Shown: one piece after another, positions 50,092 through 59,094 of the stretch | How the letters are laid out: each line of letters starts with the position of its first letter | Numbering within the stretch: the first letter of the stretch is position 1 | Assembly (NCBI GenBank): GCA_000381605.1 | Contig: KB906757.1 | Coordinates: forward strand, 1 to 64,000 | Reading direction: 5' to 3' | Length of the DNA stretch: 64,000 nucleotides | DNA from: Acidobacteriaceae bacterium KBS 89 | GTDB lineage: Bacteria > Acidobacteriota > Terriglobia > Terriglobales > Acidobacteriaceae | The notes under the pieces: generated by a model | What the model saw: the letters and a program-made list of their open reading frames with translations, nothing else | The model's database searches: none | What the model was told of the DNA's origin: nothing | Made by a program: the position numbers and the translations under genes

Positions 50092-51342
50092 TTAGCCTCG
50101 ATATAGCTCGGAAGGAACATGGAACTCGGGAAGGTGCAGTTCTGCCGCGCCATTCGCGGTTCCGGGTGGCGTATCCATGCACTTCACAAACGCCGTCTGG
50201 AACTTTTCCATCTCGGATTTCGTTCCAACCGTGACGCGCACATAGTTCGGCATTGCCGACCAGGTACGGCCGATCGCAACGTTCTGCTTCAGCATTGCCG
50301 CCTGAAACTCCTTGCCGGGGCGCTTCACGTCCACCATGAACATGTTTCCCTGTGAACCCGGTACGATCTTGTAGCCGTGCTTGGTGAGAAATTCCAGCGT
50401 CTCCGACCGAATGTCGGAGTTGATCTTTTTCCGTAGCGGCACCAGGTCTTTGTCCTGGAGACTGACGCGCGCCGCGGCGGCACTTGTAATTGAAATGCTC
50501 GCCAGGCTTCGGCTTGGGCCACCGACAATGTTGAACCGTTCGATCAGGTCTGGCCTTGCAACCGCGAAACCAGCGCGTAAACCGGCCATGCCGTAGATCT
50601 TCGAGAACGTGCGCATGACGATGACATCCTTGTCCTGGGCGACGAGATCGATACAGGACTCATCGTTCGAGAAGTGGTGATAGGCCTCATCGATGATCAC
50701 AACCGAACCCTTGGGTTTGTTGTTTACCAACCATACGATGTCGGCCTTAGGCGTCATCGTGCCGGTCGGGTTATTCGGGTTGACGATGTAATATGCGCCT
50801 GGCGACGGATGGGCCTTCAGCATTGCCTTCACGTCATGTGCATAGGTCGTTGTCAGCGGTACCGGATACTTGGGGGCCTTCATTGTGTCGGCAGCACGTG
50901 GCCCCTGTTCGTAGCTTGGGTCTCCATAGACCAGCGGCTTATCGGGGCCAATATTCGACATCAGCGCAAGATCAAGCGGGCCACCTGAACCGGGAAACAG
51001 TGCGGAGTAATCTTTCTTCAGTCCAAACTGTTCGTTGAACACTGCGACGGTCTTCATGTATTCGTCGAAGTGATATCGGCCACCCAGCGGTGCCGTGGTG
51101 CATATTGCCGTGAGTGCAGACTGGGCGGGCCCGAGAGGGTTTTCGTTCGAGCTGATGATGACAGTGTCGGGGGAAAGCTGCATGCCGCGCATACCGTTGC
51201 CGCGTGCGGCAGGCTGTGCCGCAGCCTGCGTTCCCGCCTGCACCGCCGCGAGGGCTGGAAACGAAGTGGCCGCTGCCGAAGCAGCACCAAGGATCCGCAT
51301 AAACGACCTGCGCGAAACGCCTTGCGTCAAATTCGAATTCAT
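50092..51342 (-). CDS. Tat-exported fold-type I aminotransferase, HisC-like
   Basis: 416 residues. The N-terminus MNSNLTQGVSRRSFMRILGA is a clear twin-arginine signal (SRRSFMR), continuing to AAVQAG. The aminotransferase part resembles histidinol-phosphate aminotransferases: ISSNENPLGPAQSAL, YIVNPNNPTGTM, VIIDEAYHHF and the PLP lysine in RTFSKIYGMAGLRAGFAVARP. Export of a PLP enzyme with cofactor bound fits Tat. The true substrate is unknown; its position inside the lysine cluster suggests, but does not prove, a link to DAP aminotransferase. GAGGAG lies eight bases before the chosen ATG; a longer reading to 51519 is not supported. Confidence 0.86.
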   Translation of the reverse strand: MNSNLTQGVSRRSFMRILGAASAAATSFPALAAVQAGTQAAAQPAARGNGMRGMQLSPDTVIISSNENPLGPAQSALTAICTTAPLGGRYHFDEYMKTVAVFNEQFGLKKDYSALFPGSGGPLDLALMSNIGPDKPLVYGDPSYEQGPRAADTMKAPKYPVPLTTTYAHDVKAMLKAHPSPGAYYIVNPNNPTGTMTPKADIVWLVNNKPKGSVVIIDEAYHHFSNDESCIDLVAQDKDVIVMRTFSKIYGMAGLRAGFAVARPDLIERFNIVGGPSRSLASISITSAAAARVSLQDKDLVPLRKKINSDIRSETLEFLTKHGYKIVPGSQGNMFMVDVKRPGKEFQAAMLKQNVAIGRTWSAMPNYVRVTVGTKSEMEKFQTAFVKCMDTPPGTANGAAELHLPEFHVPSELYRG

Positions 51343-51654
51343 AGAAGTTCTCCTCGAAGGTTCAATTTGTAGAGATGCAATGCCGCGGCGACAGATGGAA
51401 ATCGCCAACTGAGGTCCAGAGCGGAAGCTATACATTTCCCACAAAACGGTTGCGTTTCGCAGGCATGATTCGTTTGGGAACTTGTGGATGAACCGAACCG
51501 TAGCCCGATTGTGATTCACGATACCGCGAAATTCCGGTAAATACCAGAAAAATTCTGCGTGATCTAAAAGAAAACCCGCTAAAAGTGCCTGCTGGAGGCT
51601 CTTACAGGCGCTACTAGACCTTACTTTTCCCTGTATGTCGATTGCTTGGCGCGA
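51343..51654. other. Intergenic region upstream of the Tat-type aminotransferase gene
   Basis: This 312-base stretch is AT-richer than its neighbours. An open reading on the minus strand continues from the aminotransferase gene but has no ribosome binding site. An inverted repeat, GGTA-AA-TACC, lies at about 51536-51545. It probably holds the aminotransferase promoter. Confidence 0.35.
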
Positions 51655-52923
51655 TCAGACCCACTCGCCCTTGCGCATCAACGGCTCGACCTTACCGTCC
51701 GCCGCCACACCATCCACATCCATCTCTCCCAATCCAATCATCCAATCCACATGGATCAGGCTCGAGTTGGCACCAAGGGTCGCCAGCTGCTCTGTATCCA
51801 TCTTTTCGCCGCCGATGATGCAGGTCGAATAGGCCTGCCCAAGGGCGATATGGCTCGCCGCGTTTTCGTCGAACAACGTGTTCCAGAAGAGCACGCCGCT
51901 CTGCGCGATTGGAGAGGAGTGAGGCACAAGCGCGACCTCACCCAGGCGGCGGGCTCCGTCATCCGTGCTGATGAGCCGGTTGAGCACATCTTCGCCGGCC
52001 GTCGCAGTTGCCTCAACAATCCTGCCGTGCTCGAAACGCACCGCAATATTTTCGATTAGAGTGCCTTGGTGCGACAGCGGCTTCGAGGCCCGTACTGTTC
52101 CGTCGACGCGATCTTTATGGGGAGTTGTGAAGCATTCTTCAGTAGGAATATTCGGCTGGCAATCGATGCCGTTTCCGGCGGTTGTTCCTCCACCGGCCCA
52201 CAGGTGATCGTCTGCGAGACCCACGGTCAGATCAGTTCCCGGCCCTTTGAAGTGGAGCGCCGAGAAGCGTTTTGCATTCAACATCTCCATGCGCTTCTTC
52301 AGCCTCGCCCCGTGCTCCCGCCACTCCAGGACCGGGTCGTCGACAGCCACTCGCGAGGCAACAAAGATTGCCTCCCAGAGTTTCGCGATGGCCTCATTCT
52401 CGGGCTCGCCCGGAAACACCAGCTTCGCCCACTCCGGCGTCGCACACGCAACGATTGTCCAATTGATCTCATGCCGCGTGATCAACTCCATCGCCGGCTT
52501 GCCTGCCTTGGACACTGCAACGTTGGCACGCGCAACCTTCGTCGGGTCCTGGTTGGCCAGCAGCGCAGGGTTCGTCCCGGCGATAGCCAGTCGGGCTGCT
52601 CCACTTCGGAAGCCCGCGGCGATGCCGTCGTGCAGCCACGTCGGTGCGTAGTCGAAGCTGGCATCCTGGGCGTATTGGAATCGCGCCAACACGGTTGGAT
52701 CGTCGGAGTAGAAGGTCGTGACCAACAAGGCGCCAGCCTTATACGCATGTTCCGTGATCCGGCGCACCAGCGGGAGCGCCTCCAATGGAGCGGACATGAT
52801 CAACTCTTGCCCTGCGCGCAGGCCCAGCCCAACCTGTACTGCGACCTCGGCTAATCGGTCCAGCTTCTGGTCAAACGTCAGGTCCGCAAACTTCGTCTTT
52901 GCCGTCATTTCCATCACGTTCAT
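51655..52923 (-). CDS. M29-family aminopeptidase
   Basis: Metal-dependent aminopeptidase of 422 residues in the AmpS/PepS (thermophilic aminopeptidase) family. The N-terminal half (about 1-250) has LRAGQELIMSAPLEALPLVRRITEHAYKAGA. The metal-binding C-terminal half has NIPTEECFTTPH, RRLGEVALV, DENAASHIALG and SLIHVDWMIG, where the Glu/His/Asp ligands of the family lie. It releases N-terminal residues from peptides in the cytoplasm; no signal peptide is seen. It follows dapB by 22 bases in the same direction, so it is part of that transcript. Confidence 0.92.
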   Translation of the reverse strand: MNVMEMTAKTKFADLTFDQKLDRLAEVAVQVGLGLRAGQELIMSAPLEALPLVRRITEHAYKAGALLVTTFYSDDPTVLARFQYAQDASFDYAPTWLHDGIAAGFRSGAARLAIAGTNPALLANQDPTKVARANVAVSKAGKPAMELITRHEINWTIVACATPEWAKLVFPGEPENEAIAKLWEAIFVASRVAVDDPVLEWREHGARLKKRMEMLNAKRFSALHFKGPGTDLTVGLADDHLWAGGGTTAGNGIDCQPNIPTEECFTTPHKDRVDGTVRASKPLSHQGTLIENIAVRFEHGRIVEATATAGEDVLNRLISTDDGARRLGEVALVPHSSPIAQSGVLFWNTLFDENAASHIALGQAYSTCIIGGEKMDTEQLATLGANSSLIHVDWMIGLGEMDVDGVAADGKVEPLMRKGEWV

Positions 52924-52945
52924 AAGGTGTCCTTTGTCGCTTCAA

Positions 52946-53632
52946 CTACATTTCTGTGTATACGTGCTGAAAGTCGTAACATCCGGTCCTCGACGACAGC
53001 CACTCTGCTGCCCGCACCGCACCCTCGGCAAACCCGCGTCGCGAAAATGCTTCATGCGTTAGTATCAGTCGGTCCGAAGCACTGCGCGCCTCCAGCGTGT
53101 GCATTCCCATCACATCACCCTCGCGTTTTGACTCTATTGGTACGCGGGGGAGAGCCGAGGCGGCTTCGACAACCTTGGCCAGGCTAATCGCCGTGCCTGA
53201 GGGTGAGTCCAACTTGCTGACATGGTGGGTCTCTTCAATCGAAAACTGGTAGCCGGCCTTCTTCAACGCATTGCCCATGGTCGCAGCGATCTGCAGCATC
53301 ACCTGCACGCCGACGGAGAAATTGGTTCCGTAGAGCATTCCAGCCTGTTTCCGTTCTGCCAATCCACGCATGTCCGGCAGCTTGTCGTACCAGCCGGTCG
53401 TTCCAATCACCATCTTCGCGCCGGTCGCCAGGCAAGCACGCATATTCTGAATTACAGCCTCAGGAGTCGTGAAATCAATCACAACATCGAAACCCGCGAC
53501 GAAAGGCGGCGTCAATGCCGACGCATCCGCATTCTCCTTTGCGTCCAGGACGTTGACGCTGTGGCCTCGTTCGGCCGCAACCTGCGCCACCAGCTTGCCT
53601 GTCTTACCCATTCCCAGAACCAATATCCGCAT
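52946..53632 (-). CDS. dapB: 4-hydroxy-tetrahydrodipicolinate reductase
   Basis: NAD(P)H enzyme following DapA in lysine/DAP synthesis. 228 residues, shorter than E. coli DapB (273). GMGKTG (7-12) is the nucleotide site, VIDFTTPEAV (51-60) and IGTTGWY follow, and the catalytic block EETHHVSKLDSPSGTA (134-147, His136/His137 and Lys140) is intact. It ends near GFAEGAVRAAEWL. GGAAGG lies six bases upstream of the ATG. It lies 11 bases after lysC. Confidence 0.94.
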   Translation of the reverse strand: MRILVLGMGKTGKLVAQVAAERGHSVNVLDAKENADASALTPPFVAGFDVVIDFTTPEAVIQNMRACLATGAKMVIGTTGWYDKLPDMRGLAERKQAGMLYGTNFSVGVQVMLQIAATMGNALKKAGYQFSIEETHHVSKLDSPSGTAISLAKVVEAASALPRVPIESKREGDVMGMHTLEARSASDRLILTHEAFSRRGFAEGAVRAAEWLSSRTGCYDFQHVYTEM

Positions 53633-53643
53633 CGTATGCCTTC

Positions 53644-55077
53644 CTAAGCGTTGCTCTTCAGCTGGACTCGGTTCGCGACATCAAACACAGTCTCATCGGG
53701 GTCTGCAAAGAAATGCCCGTGCAGACTACGCACCGCCTCCTCTACATCCTCTTCGTCGATCATGAAGCTCATGTTGATCTCACTGGCTCCCTGCGAAATC
53801 ATTCTCACGTTTACGTGACTGATCGCGCTGAAGACCTGCCCTGCGATACCGTTATGGCCTCGGATATCCTCACCTACGAGGCAGACCAGCGCTTTGTGGC
53901 CCTCCATCTTTACGTCTGCGATCTTGGCCAGTTCGGCGCAGATCTCCGGGAGCTGCTGGTTGCTGTCGACGGTCAGCGAGATACTCACCTCGCTGGTCGA
54001 CACCATATCGATCGCGCATTTGTATTTGTCGAAGACGTCGAAGACCGCTTTGAGGTATCCGTGCGACATCAGCATACGGCTCGCGACGACATCGATGATT
54101 GTCAGCTTCTTCTTCGCGGCAATACTCTTGAAGGGGCTGGCGCACTTCGCGGCCATCGCGGTAATCTTCGTACCTTCATTCTGAGGATTGCGCGAGTTCA
54201 GCACCCAGACGGGAATGCTCTTTTGAACGGCCGGCAAGATAGTGGCCGGGTGCAGTACCTTCGCCCCGAAGTAGGCGAGTTCGGCTGCCTCCTCAAAGCT
54301 GATGGCCTTGACCCTGAGCGCGTCCGGACAGATTCGCGGATCAGTTGTCATGATGCCGTTGACGTCTGTCCAAATTTCGATCGCGCCAGCATGCATGCCG
54401 CCACCAACGAGAGCAGCTGTGAAATCGCTACCACCCCGTCCGAGCGTCGTCGTAATGCCTTCCGACGTTGCTCCGATAAATCCACCCAGCACAGGGGTAT
54501 TTCCCGATTCGACAAGGGGAAGCACGATTGCAGCAAGCTTCCCTTCGATGGCGTCTTCCTTCGGGACAGCCTTGCCATAGGTGGCGTCCGTGACGATGCA
54601 GGTTCGAGCATCCACGTGGGCTCCCTGCAAGCCGTATTGGTCAAAAGCTTCGGCTATCATTCTGCTCGACAGCCTTTCGCCGAAACTCACCACGAGATCG
54701 TTGGTTCGGGGGGTGAGCTCGCCCACCGCGGCAATCCCGCGCAGCAAATCGTCGAGGGCATCGAACTCCTGGTGCAGCGTCACCTGAAGACGAGCAGATC
54801 GCTCCGACTCCAGCAGGGCCGTCGTGGTATCAATATGCCGGTGCCGGAGCCGGGCTCCGATGGCTAGCGCACCTGCCTTGTCGCCGCGACCGGCAGCAGA
54901 GGCCGCAGAGAGGAGGAGGTCCGTCACCTTCGCCATCGCCGATACAATGACGACAGTCTCCAGGCCACGCTCGCGCCGTCCACGGACGATTCCTGTAGTC
55001 CGCTTCATTGCCTGCGCGTCCTCAACCGAGGTTCCACCAAACTTCATTACAACCAATTTCTCGCGCGCTACGCTCAA
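53644..55077 (-). CDS. lysC: Aspartate kinase with C-terminal ACT domains
   Basis: First enzyme of the aspartate pathway. 477 residues; VVMKFGGTSVEDA (about 9-21) is the kinase start, GGFIGATSEGITTTLGRGGSDFTAALV the substrate/ATP site, and WTDVNGIMTTDPR typical. The last 150 residues have two ACT-type repeats (ITIIDVVASRMLMSHGYLKAVFDVFDKYKCAIDMVSTSEVSISLTVD and LVCLVGEDIRGHNGIAGQVFSAISHVNVRMISQGASEINMSFMIDEEDVEEAVRSLH), the usual site of lysine/threonine feedback inhibition. It is not fused to a homoserine dehydrogenase. The TTG start at 55077 overlaps the asd stop (TTGA); the internal ATG of MKFGGTS is an alternative. Confidence 0.93.
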   Translation of the reverse strand: MSVAREKLVVMKFGGTSVEDAQAMKRTTGIVRGRRERGLETVVIVSAMAKVTDLLLSAASAAGRGDKAGALAIGARLRHRHIDTTTALLESERSARLQVTLHQEFDALDDLLRGIAAVGELTPRTNDLVVSFGERLSSRMIAEAFDQYGLQGAHVDARTCIVTDATYGKAVPKEDAIEGKLAAIVLPLVESGNTPVLGGFIGATSEGITTTLGRGGSDFTAALVGGGMHAGAIEIWTDVNGIMTTDPRICPDALRVKAISFEEAAELAYFGAKVLHPATILPAVQKSIPVWVLNSRNPQNEGTKITAMAAKCASPFKSIAAKKKLTIIDVVASRMLMSHGYLKAVFDVFDKYKCAIDMVSTSEVSISLTVDSNQQLPEICAELAKIADVKMEGHKALVCLVGEDIRGHNGIAGQVFSAISHVNVRMISQGASEINMSFMIDEEDVEEAVRSLHGHFFADPDETVFDVANRVQLKSNA

Positions 55078-56186
55078 GCCGTCACCGCCGCGGCCCTCGC
55101 CGAAACTTCCGTTACACGAGTGCCAAGCTTGTCCAGTTTACCCAGCAAAGCCAGCACTTCGGCGTTCAGTACCGCCGCACCGGCAGCGCCGCGAATCGTA
55201 TTGTGCGACAGCACGACAAACTTCCAGTCCAGTAGAGTGCACTCGCGCAGACGGCCAATTGTGGCTGCCATCCCGTTTCCACGCATCCTGTCCAATCGCG
55301 GCTGCGGTCGATCTACGCTCGGGTCAAACTCAACAGGCTGATCGGGAGCTGTCGGCAAGTGCAGGCCTTGCAGGGGCAGAAACTCGCTCCAGGCTGCGAG
55401 AATCTCTTCGCGGGTGGCCTTCTTTTTGAACTTAATACTCACGCACTCTGTATGCCCGTCCTCAACGGCAACACGGTTGCAGTGCGCGCTTACCTTGGCG
55501 TCGAGCAGAACGACCTTTCCGCCGTCGAGCCCGCCTAGCAACTTACCGACCTCCTCCTGCAGCTTCTCCTCTTCGTTTTTGATAAATGGAACGACATTTC
55601 CCAGAATGTCGAGCGAGGCTACACCGGGATAGCCGGCACCACTAACCGCCTGCATCGTACTAACGAACAAGCTCTCGATTCCGAAACGTTCCTCCAGCGG
55701 CTTGAGCGCTAACACCAACCCAATCGCGCTGCAGTTTGGGTTGGTCACGATATATCCACCGCCCTCTTTGCGCCACTTCTGCGTCTCGATCAATGCGAGA
55801 TGGTCGGCGTTCACCTCCGGCACCACCAGGGGTACATCCGACACCATACGGAAGGCGCTCGAGTTCGAGATCACTGCGCATCCGGCGGCGGCGAACTTTG
55901 GTTCCAGCTCTCGCGCAATGTCCGCGTCGAGGGCCGCGAAGATGATCTTGGGCAACTCGATTGCGGATCCCTCAGGAACATTGGGTTGTAGCGTCATCAA
56001 GGCAATGCGCGCAGGAAGTGGAGAGTCCAACTTCCACCTGCACGCCTCGGAATACGTCTTGCCTGCGCTGCGATCGCTGGCAGCAAGCCAGGCGATCTCA
56101 AACCACGGATGATTGTTCAACAACTGAATGAATCGCTGCCCGACCATTCCAGTCGCGCCAAGAATGCCAACCCTGCGTCGTTCCAT
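55074..56186 (-). CDS. asd: Aspartate-semialdehyde dehydrogenase, archaeal/fungal-like
   Basis: Reduces aspartyl phosphate to the semialdehyde, the branch point to lysine, threonine and methionine. 370 residues; GATGMVGQRF (10-19) binds NADP and Cys152 in TNPNCSAIGL is the catalytic thiol. QAVSGAGYPGVASLD is characteristic of the archaeal/fungal type rather than the E. coli type. It is the first gene of the asd-lysC-dapB-peptidase run. The start at 56186 is clear. Confidence 0.94.
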   Translation of the reverse strand: MERRRVGILGATGMVGQRFIQLLNNHPWFEIAWLAASDRSAGKTYSEACRWKLDSPLPARIALMTLQPNVPEGSAIELPKIIFAALDADIARELEPKFAAAGCAVISNSSAFRMVSDVPLVVPEVNADHLALIETQKWRKEGGGYIVTNPNCSAIGLVLALKPLEERFGIESLFVSTMQAVSGAGYPGVASLDILGNVVPFIKNEEEKLQEEVGKLLGGLDGGKVVLLDAKVSAHCNRVAVEDGHTECVSIKFKKKATREEILAAWSEFLPLQGLHLPTAPDQPVEFDPSVDRPQPRLDRMRGNGMAATIGRLRECTLLDWKFVVLSHNTIRGAAGAAVLNAEVLALLGKLDKLGTRVTEVSARAAAVTA

Positions 56187-56240
56187 ATCTTCTAAGGATA
56201 ACGCGCCATGGCGGCACCGTCATCCATGTCTCCGCAGCAG

Positions 56241-56591
56241 CTAATACTCGCGGCGGCTCCTGCGTCGCATCTGGTGACCGCCACTGCCCCAAACAAGGAT
56301 CGCCACCACCAGGTGGAGCAGAAACCACAGGGTCAACCCCTGGTCCACATAAATCAGATACAGAACCAGAATTCTGGGTAGAAACAGCCAAAAGAGTGGC
56401 GGAATGATTCCCTGCAGATGAAAGGTAACGAGCACGCCCTGAAACCACGCCACCACCATTGCCAGTCGCGGTAAAAACAGCGCAAACACCAGGAACCAAA
56501 GCGGAAGCCGGTTTACTACAAAGGCCAGGTTGAGACTGAACTGCGCCGAATGTTGAATCGCCACTGCCAAGACTGCCAATCCTGCACTCAT
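56241..56591 (-). CDS. Small hypothetical membrane protein
   Basis: 116 residues, not recognised. Hydrophobic segments are MSAGLAVLAVAIQHSAQFSL, LPLWFLVFALFLPRLAMVVAW, IPPLFWLFLPRILVLYLIY and LTLWFLLHLVVAILVWGSG, giving three to four helices and a basic end (MRRRSRREY). GGAGGC lies immediately upstream, so the ATG at 56591 was chosen over an earlier GTG. Same direction as the lipoprotein gene before it. Confidence 0.65.
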   Translation of the reverse strand: MSAGLAVLAVAIQHSAQFSLNLAFVVNRLPLWFLVFALFLPRLAMVVAWFQGVLVTFHLQGIIPPLFWLFLPRILVLYLIYVDQGLTLWFLLHLVVAILVWGSGGHQMRRRSRREY

Positions 56592-56616
56592 CACGCCTCC
56601 GCCGTTCCTTCGATTT

Positions 56617-57432
56617 TCACTTTGCGCTAAAGTTGAAGTCCGCTTTGGCCGTTCCTTTCGGTTCGACGGTTACGGTCATCGTCTGCTCACCCATCTTCTC
56701 GTGCACTGCTCCCAGCGTATATGTTCCAGCGGGCAACCCGCTGATGTCGAAGCGACCGTCCGGACCGGTCACAGCAAAAAACGGCGTTGCCGACACGTTG
56801 ATAAATGCATTCATCCATGGATGGTTGTTACAGCGAACCGGCAGCATAACCTCAGGTCGGTTGAACTGCTTCTCCTGCGGCGCGCCCTTCGCTCCTTGAG
56901 ATATATCGATTGGCTGGTTTCCGTTCTCCGCTGGTGTCGTATGGATGTTGTGCATTGTTGCATCTGAGTTGCGAAACTCGACCGATCCGCCTCGCATTAG
57001 TGCAATGACATGCGGCGCATATTTGCAGCCGACCTGGTCCATGATCGGGACGATTGCATTGATCGGAACAGGGGCAGACATTGCCGCCGGTGGGCCGCCC
57101 TTGATGTAGACATATACGTTGCCGAGTTTGCCGTCTTTGACCATATATTGTTCGGCGAAGTTATCCCCTCCCATCATCGAGCACACCGGATCCATGCTCA
57201 TGTCGATCTTGACTTGCTCAGGCGCCTTTCCGGCCAGCCGAACCGTTCCGCTTACCATCCCCAAGGTCGCTGGGTCCAGGGGGACAGTTGGCGATGGTGC
57301 CAGGGTCCTCTCTGCAGTTGTACCTTCGTTGTGCTTTACCGCATCATTCGACCTGCATCCTGCAAGTGCTGCGAGCAAACCCAGAACTCCACACACCGCG
57401 ACCGTCGTCGACCAACCGCAAACCCGCCTCAT
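56617..57432 (-). CDS. Lipoprotein with cupredoxin-like copper site and carboxypeptidase-regulatory-like domain
   Basis: 271 residues. The N-terminus has a lipobox LAGC, with Cys26 for lipid anchoring. A cupredoxin-like domain follows, with VEFRNSDATMHNIH (His161/His164) and RCNNHPWM (Cys201, His204, Met207); the C-x2-H-x2-M spacing matches type 1 blue-copper sites. The last 50 residues (about 218-270: PDGRFDISGLPAGTYTLGAVHEKMGEQTMTVTVEPKG) look like a carboxypeptidase-regulatory/SdrD-like beta domain. The start at 57432 is preferred because AGAGG precedes it. It could be an electron carrier or copper-handling lipoprotein. Confidence 0.78.
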   Translation of the reverse strand: MRRVCGWSTTVAVCGVLGLLAALAGCRSNDAVKHNEGTTAERTLAPSPTVPLDPATLGMVSGTVRLAGKAPEQVKIDMSMDPVCSMMGGDNFAEQYMVKDGKLGNVYVYIKGGPPAAMSAPVPINAIVPIMDQVGCKYAPHVIALMRGGSVEFRNSDATMHNIHTTPAENGNQPIDISQGAKGAPQEKQFNRPEVMLPVRCNNHPWMNAFINVSATPFFAVTGPDGRFDISGLPAGTYTLGAVHEKMGEQTMTVTVEPKGTAKADFNFSAK

Positions 57433-57460
57433 ACAACCTCTTTCTGTATTTGAGTCAGCT

Positions 57461-58507
57461 CTAAGCATGGACCGTCGGCGATTCCATCGCTTTCAGGACC
57501 GCCTCCGCAAACGCCTTCGTCCCGCTTGTGCCGCCAACATCCTTTGTCAACGTCTTGCCCTCCCTGAAGACCTGCTCCAGTCCTGCCTGGACTCGTTCCG
57601 CTGTCGGGGATTCATTGATGTGGTGCAACATCAGCACCGCGCTTTGCAGCAAAGCGGTCGGGTTGGCCATATCTTTGCCGGCAATATCCGGCGCCGATCC
57701 ATGGACCGCCTCAAAGATCGCGCACTCGGTCCCAAGGTTTGCTCCAGGCACCAATCCAAGGCCGCCCACAAAGGCGCTGCAGAGGTCGCTGAGGATGTCA
57801 CCGTAAAGATTTTCGGTTAACAGGATGTCGTATTGAAACGGATTCATCACTAGTTGCATGCAGGTGTTATCGACAATATGCTCGCGGTACTCGACCTCTG
57901 GAAAGCCCTCTGCGACCGTGCGGCAGCAGCGCAGAAACAGGCCATCGGAAAGCTTCATAATATTCGCTTTGTGGATTGCGTGGACCTTTTTGCGGTCGTG
58001 CTTTCGCGCGTAATCGAACGCAAACTTTGCGATGCGGGTCGAACCCTTCTCGGTAATGATTTTCAGGGCTTGAACTACACCCGGGACGACCACATGTTCG
58101 AGCCCTGCGTACAAATCTTCCATGTTTTCGCGAACGATGATCAGATCGAGGCCTGGATATCTGGTCTTCAATCCGGGCAGGTTTTTCACCGGCCTGAAGT
58201 TCGCGAACAACTCAAATTTCTGTCTCAACGTGACGTTGATCGAAGCGAACCCCTCACCGATCGGAGTCGTCACCGGTCCCTTCAGGGCGACCCGATTTTC
58301 CCCGATCGAGTCATATAGCGCCTGCGGAATATATTCGCCGGTCTTTTCGAACGAGTCAGCCCCTGCATCATATCGATGCCACTCAAACGCGACTCCGGTG
58401 GCGGCGCCCGCAGCCTCCAGAATGGAGATCACGGCACTGGAGACTTCGGGTCCAATTCCGTCTCCTGGAATCAGAGTGATCCTGTGGGTCTTCGTCGCTT
58501 GAGTCAT
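57461..58507 (-). CDS. NAD-type isocitrate/isopropylmalate dehydrogenase family
   Basis: 348-residue beta-decarboxylating dehydrogenase. LIPGDGIGPEV (12-22), RENMEDLYAGLEH, the substrate-binding YDILLTENLYGDILSDL, and VHGSAPDIAGKDMANPTALLQSAVLML are typical of homo-oligomeric NAD-dependent isocitrate dehydrogenases. Homoisocitrate or isopropylmalate activity cannot be excluded, but no leu genes are nearby. It follows nrdR by three bases. Confidence 0.9.
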   Translation of the reverse strand: MTQATKTHRITLIPGDGIGPEVSSAVISILEAAGAATGVAFEWHRYDAGADSFEKTGEYIPQALYDSIGENRVALKGPVTTPIGEGFASINVTLRQKFELFANFRPVKNLPGLKTRYPGLDLIIVRENMEDLYAGLEHVVVPGVVQALKIITEKGSTRIAKFAFDYARKHDRKKVHAIHKANIMKLSDGLFLRCCRTVAEGFPEVEYREHIVDNTCMQLVMNPFQYDILLTENLYGDILSDLCSAFVGGLGLVPGANLGTECAIFEAVHGSAPDIAGKDMANPTALLQSAVLMLHHINESPTAERVQAGLEQVFREGKTLTKDVGGTSGTKAFAEAVLKAMESPTVHA

Positions 58508-58510
58508 CCA

Positions 58511-58984
58511 CTACCGCCTTTTCTTTGGGTCTTTTCCACTGAGCAGTTCTTCCAGCTCAGCCTTGAACTCACGGACGTCCTTGAAATCGCGATATACACT
58601 GGCAAACCGGATGTAAGCGACTGTGTCGATGAGCTTCAATCTGCTCATGATCAGCTCACCAACCTCGCTCGTCGAACGCTCGCGTTCGGGCGAATCAACT
58701 ACGTAGGCCTCGGTTTCGTCGACGATTTGTTCCAACTTCGTCGCCGCAACCGGTCGCTTCTCGCATGCATGAAGGAGTCCACTCAACACCTTTTGACGGT
58801 CGAACTTCTCCCGCCTTCCATCCTTCTTGACGACCATGTAAGGGATTTCGTCGATTCGCTCGTACGTCGTGAATCGTTTGTTGCAACCTTCACACTCGCG
58901 TCGCCGGCGAATCGAATCGGCGTCTTTGCTCTCGCGTGAATCTACAACTCGATCCTGGCTAAAACCGCAGTAAGGGCACTTCAT
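58511..58984 (-). CDS. nrdR: Transcriptional repressor NrdR
   Basis: Repressor of ribonucleotide reductase genes, binding ATP/dATP. 157 residues; the zinc ribbon has Cys3, Cys6, Cys31 and Cys34 (CPYC, CEGC). The ATP-cone domain is at about 46-136 (VVKKDGRREKFDRQKVLSGLLHACEKRPV). DTVAYIRFASVYRDFKDVREF is typical. It is the first gene of the nrdR-isocitrate dehydrogenase pair. Confidence 0.95.
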   Translation of the reverse strand: MKCPYCGFSQDRVVDSRESKDADSIRRRRECEGCNKRFTTYERIDEIPYMVVKKDGRREKFDRQKVLSGLLHACEKRPVAATKLEQIVDETEAYVVDSPERERSTSEVGELIMSRLKLIDTVAYIRFASVYRDFKDVREFKAELEELLSGKDPKKRR

Positions 58985-59094
58985 CGGGATATTTCGATTC
59001 TAGCAGCGCGACACGGTTACCGTTCCGCCAGTGCCGATGCGTCATTACGAAAGATGGATCCACTGCAGTACGCAATGCGGAAGGAATCGCTGCG

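Noticed and set aside
56187..56240. Lysine riboswitch upstream of asd/lysC
   Set aside because: Only 54 bases lie between asd and the next gene, and no lysine-riboswitch-like structure is visible.
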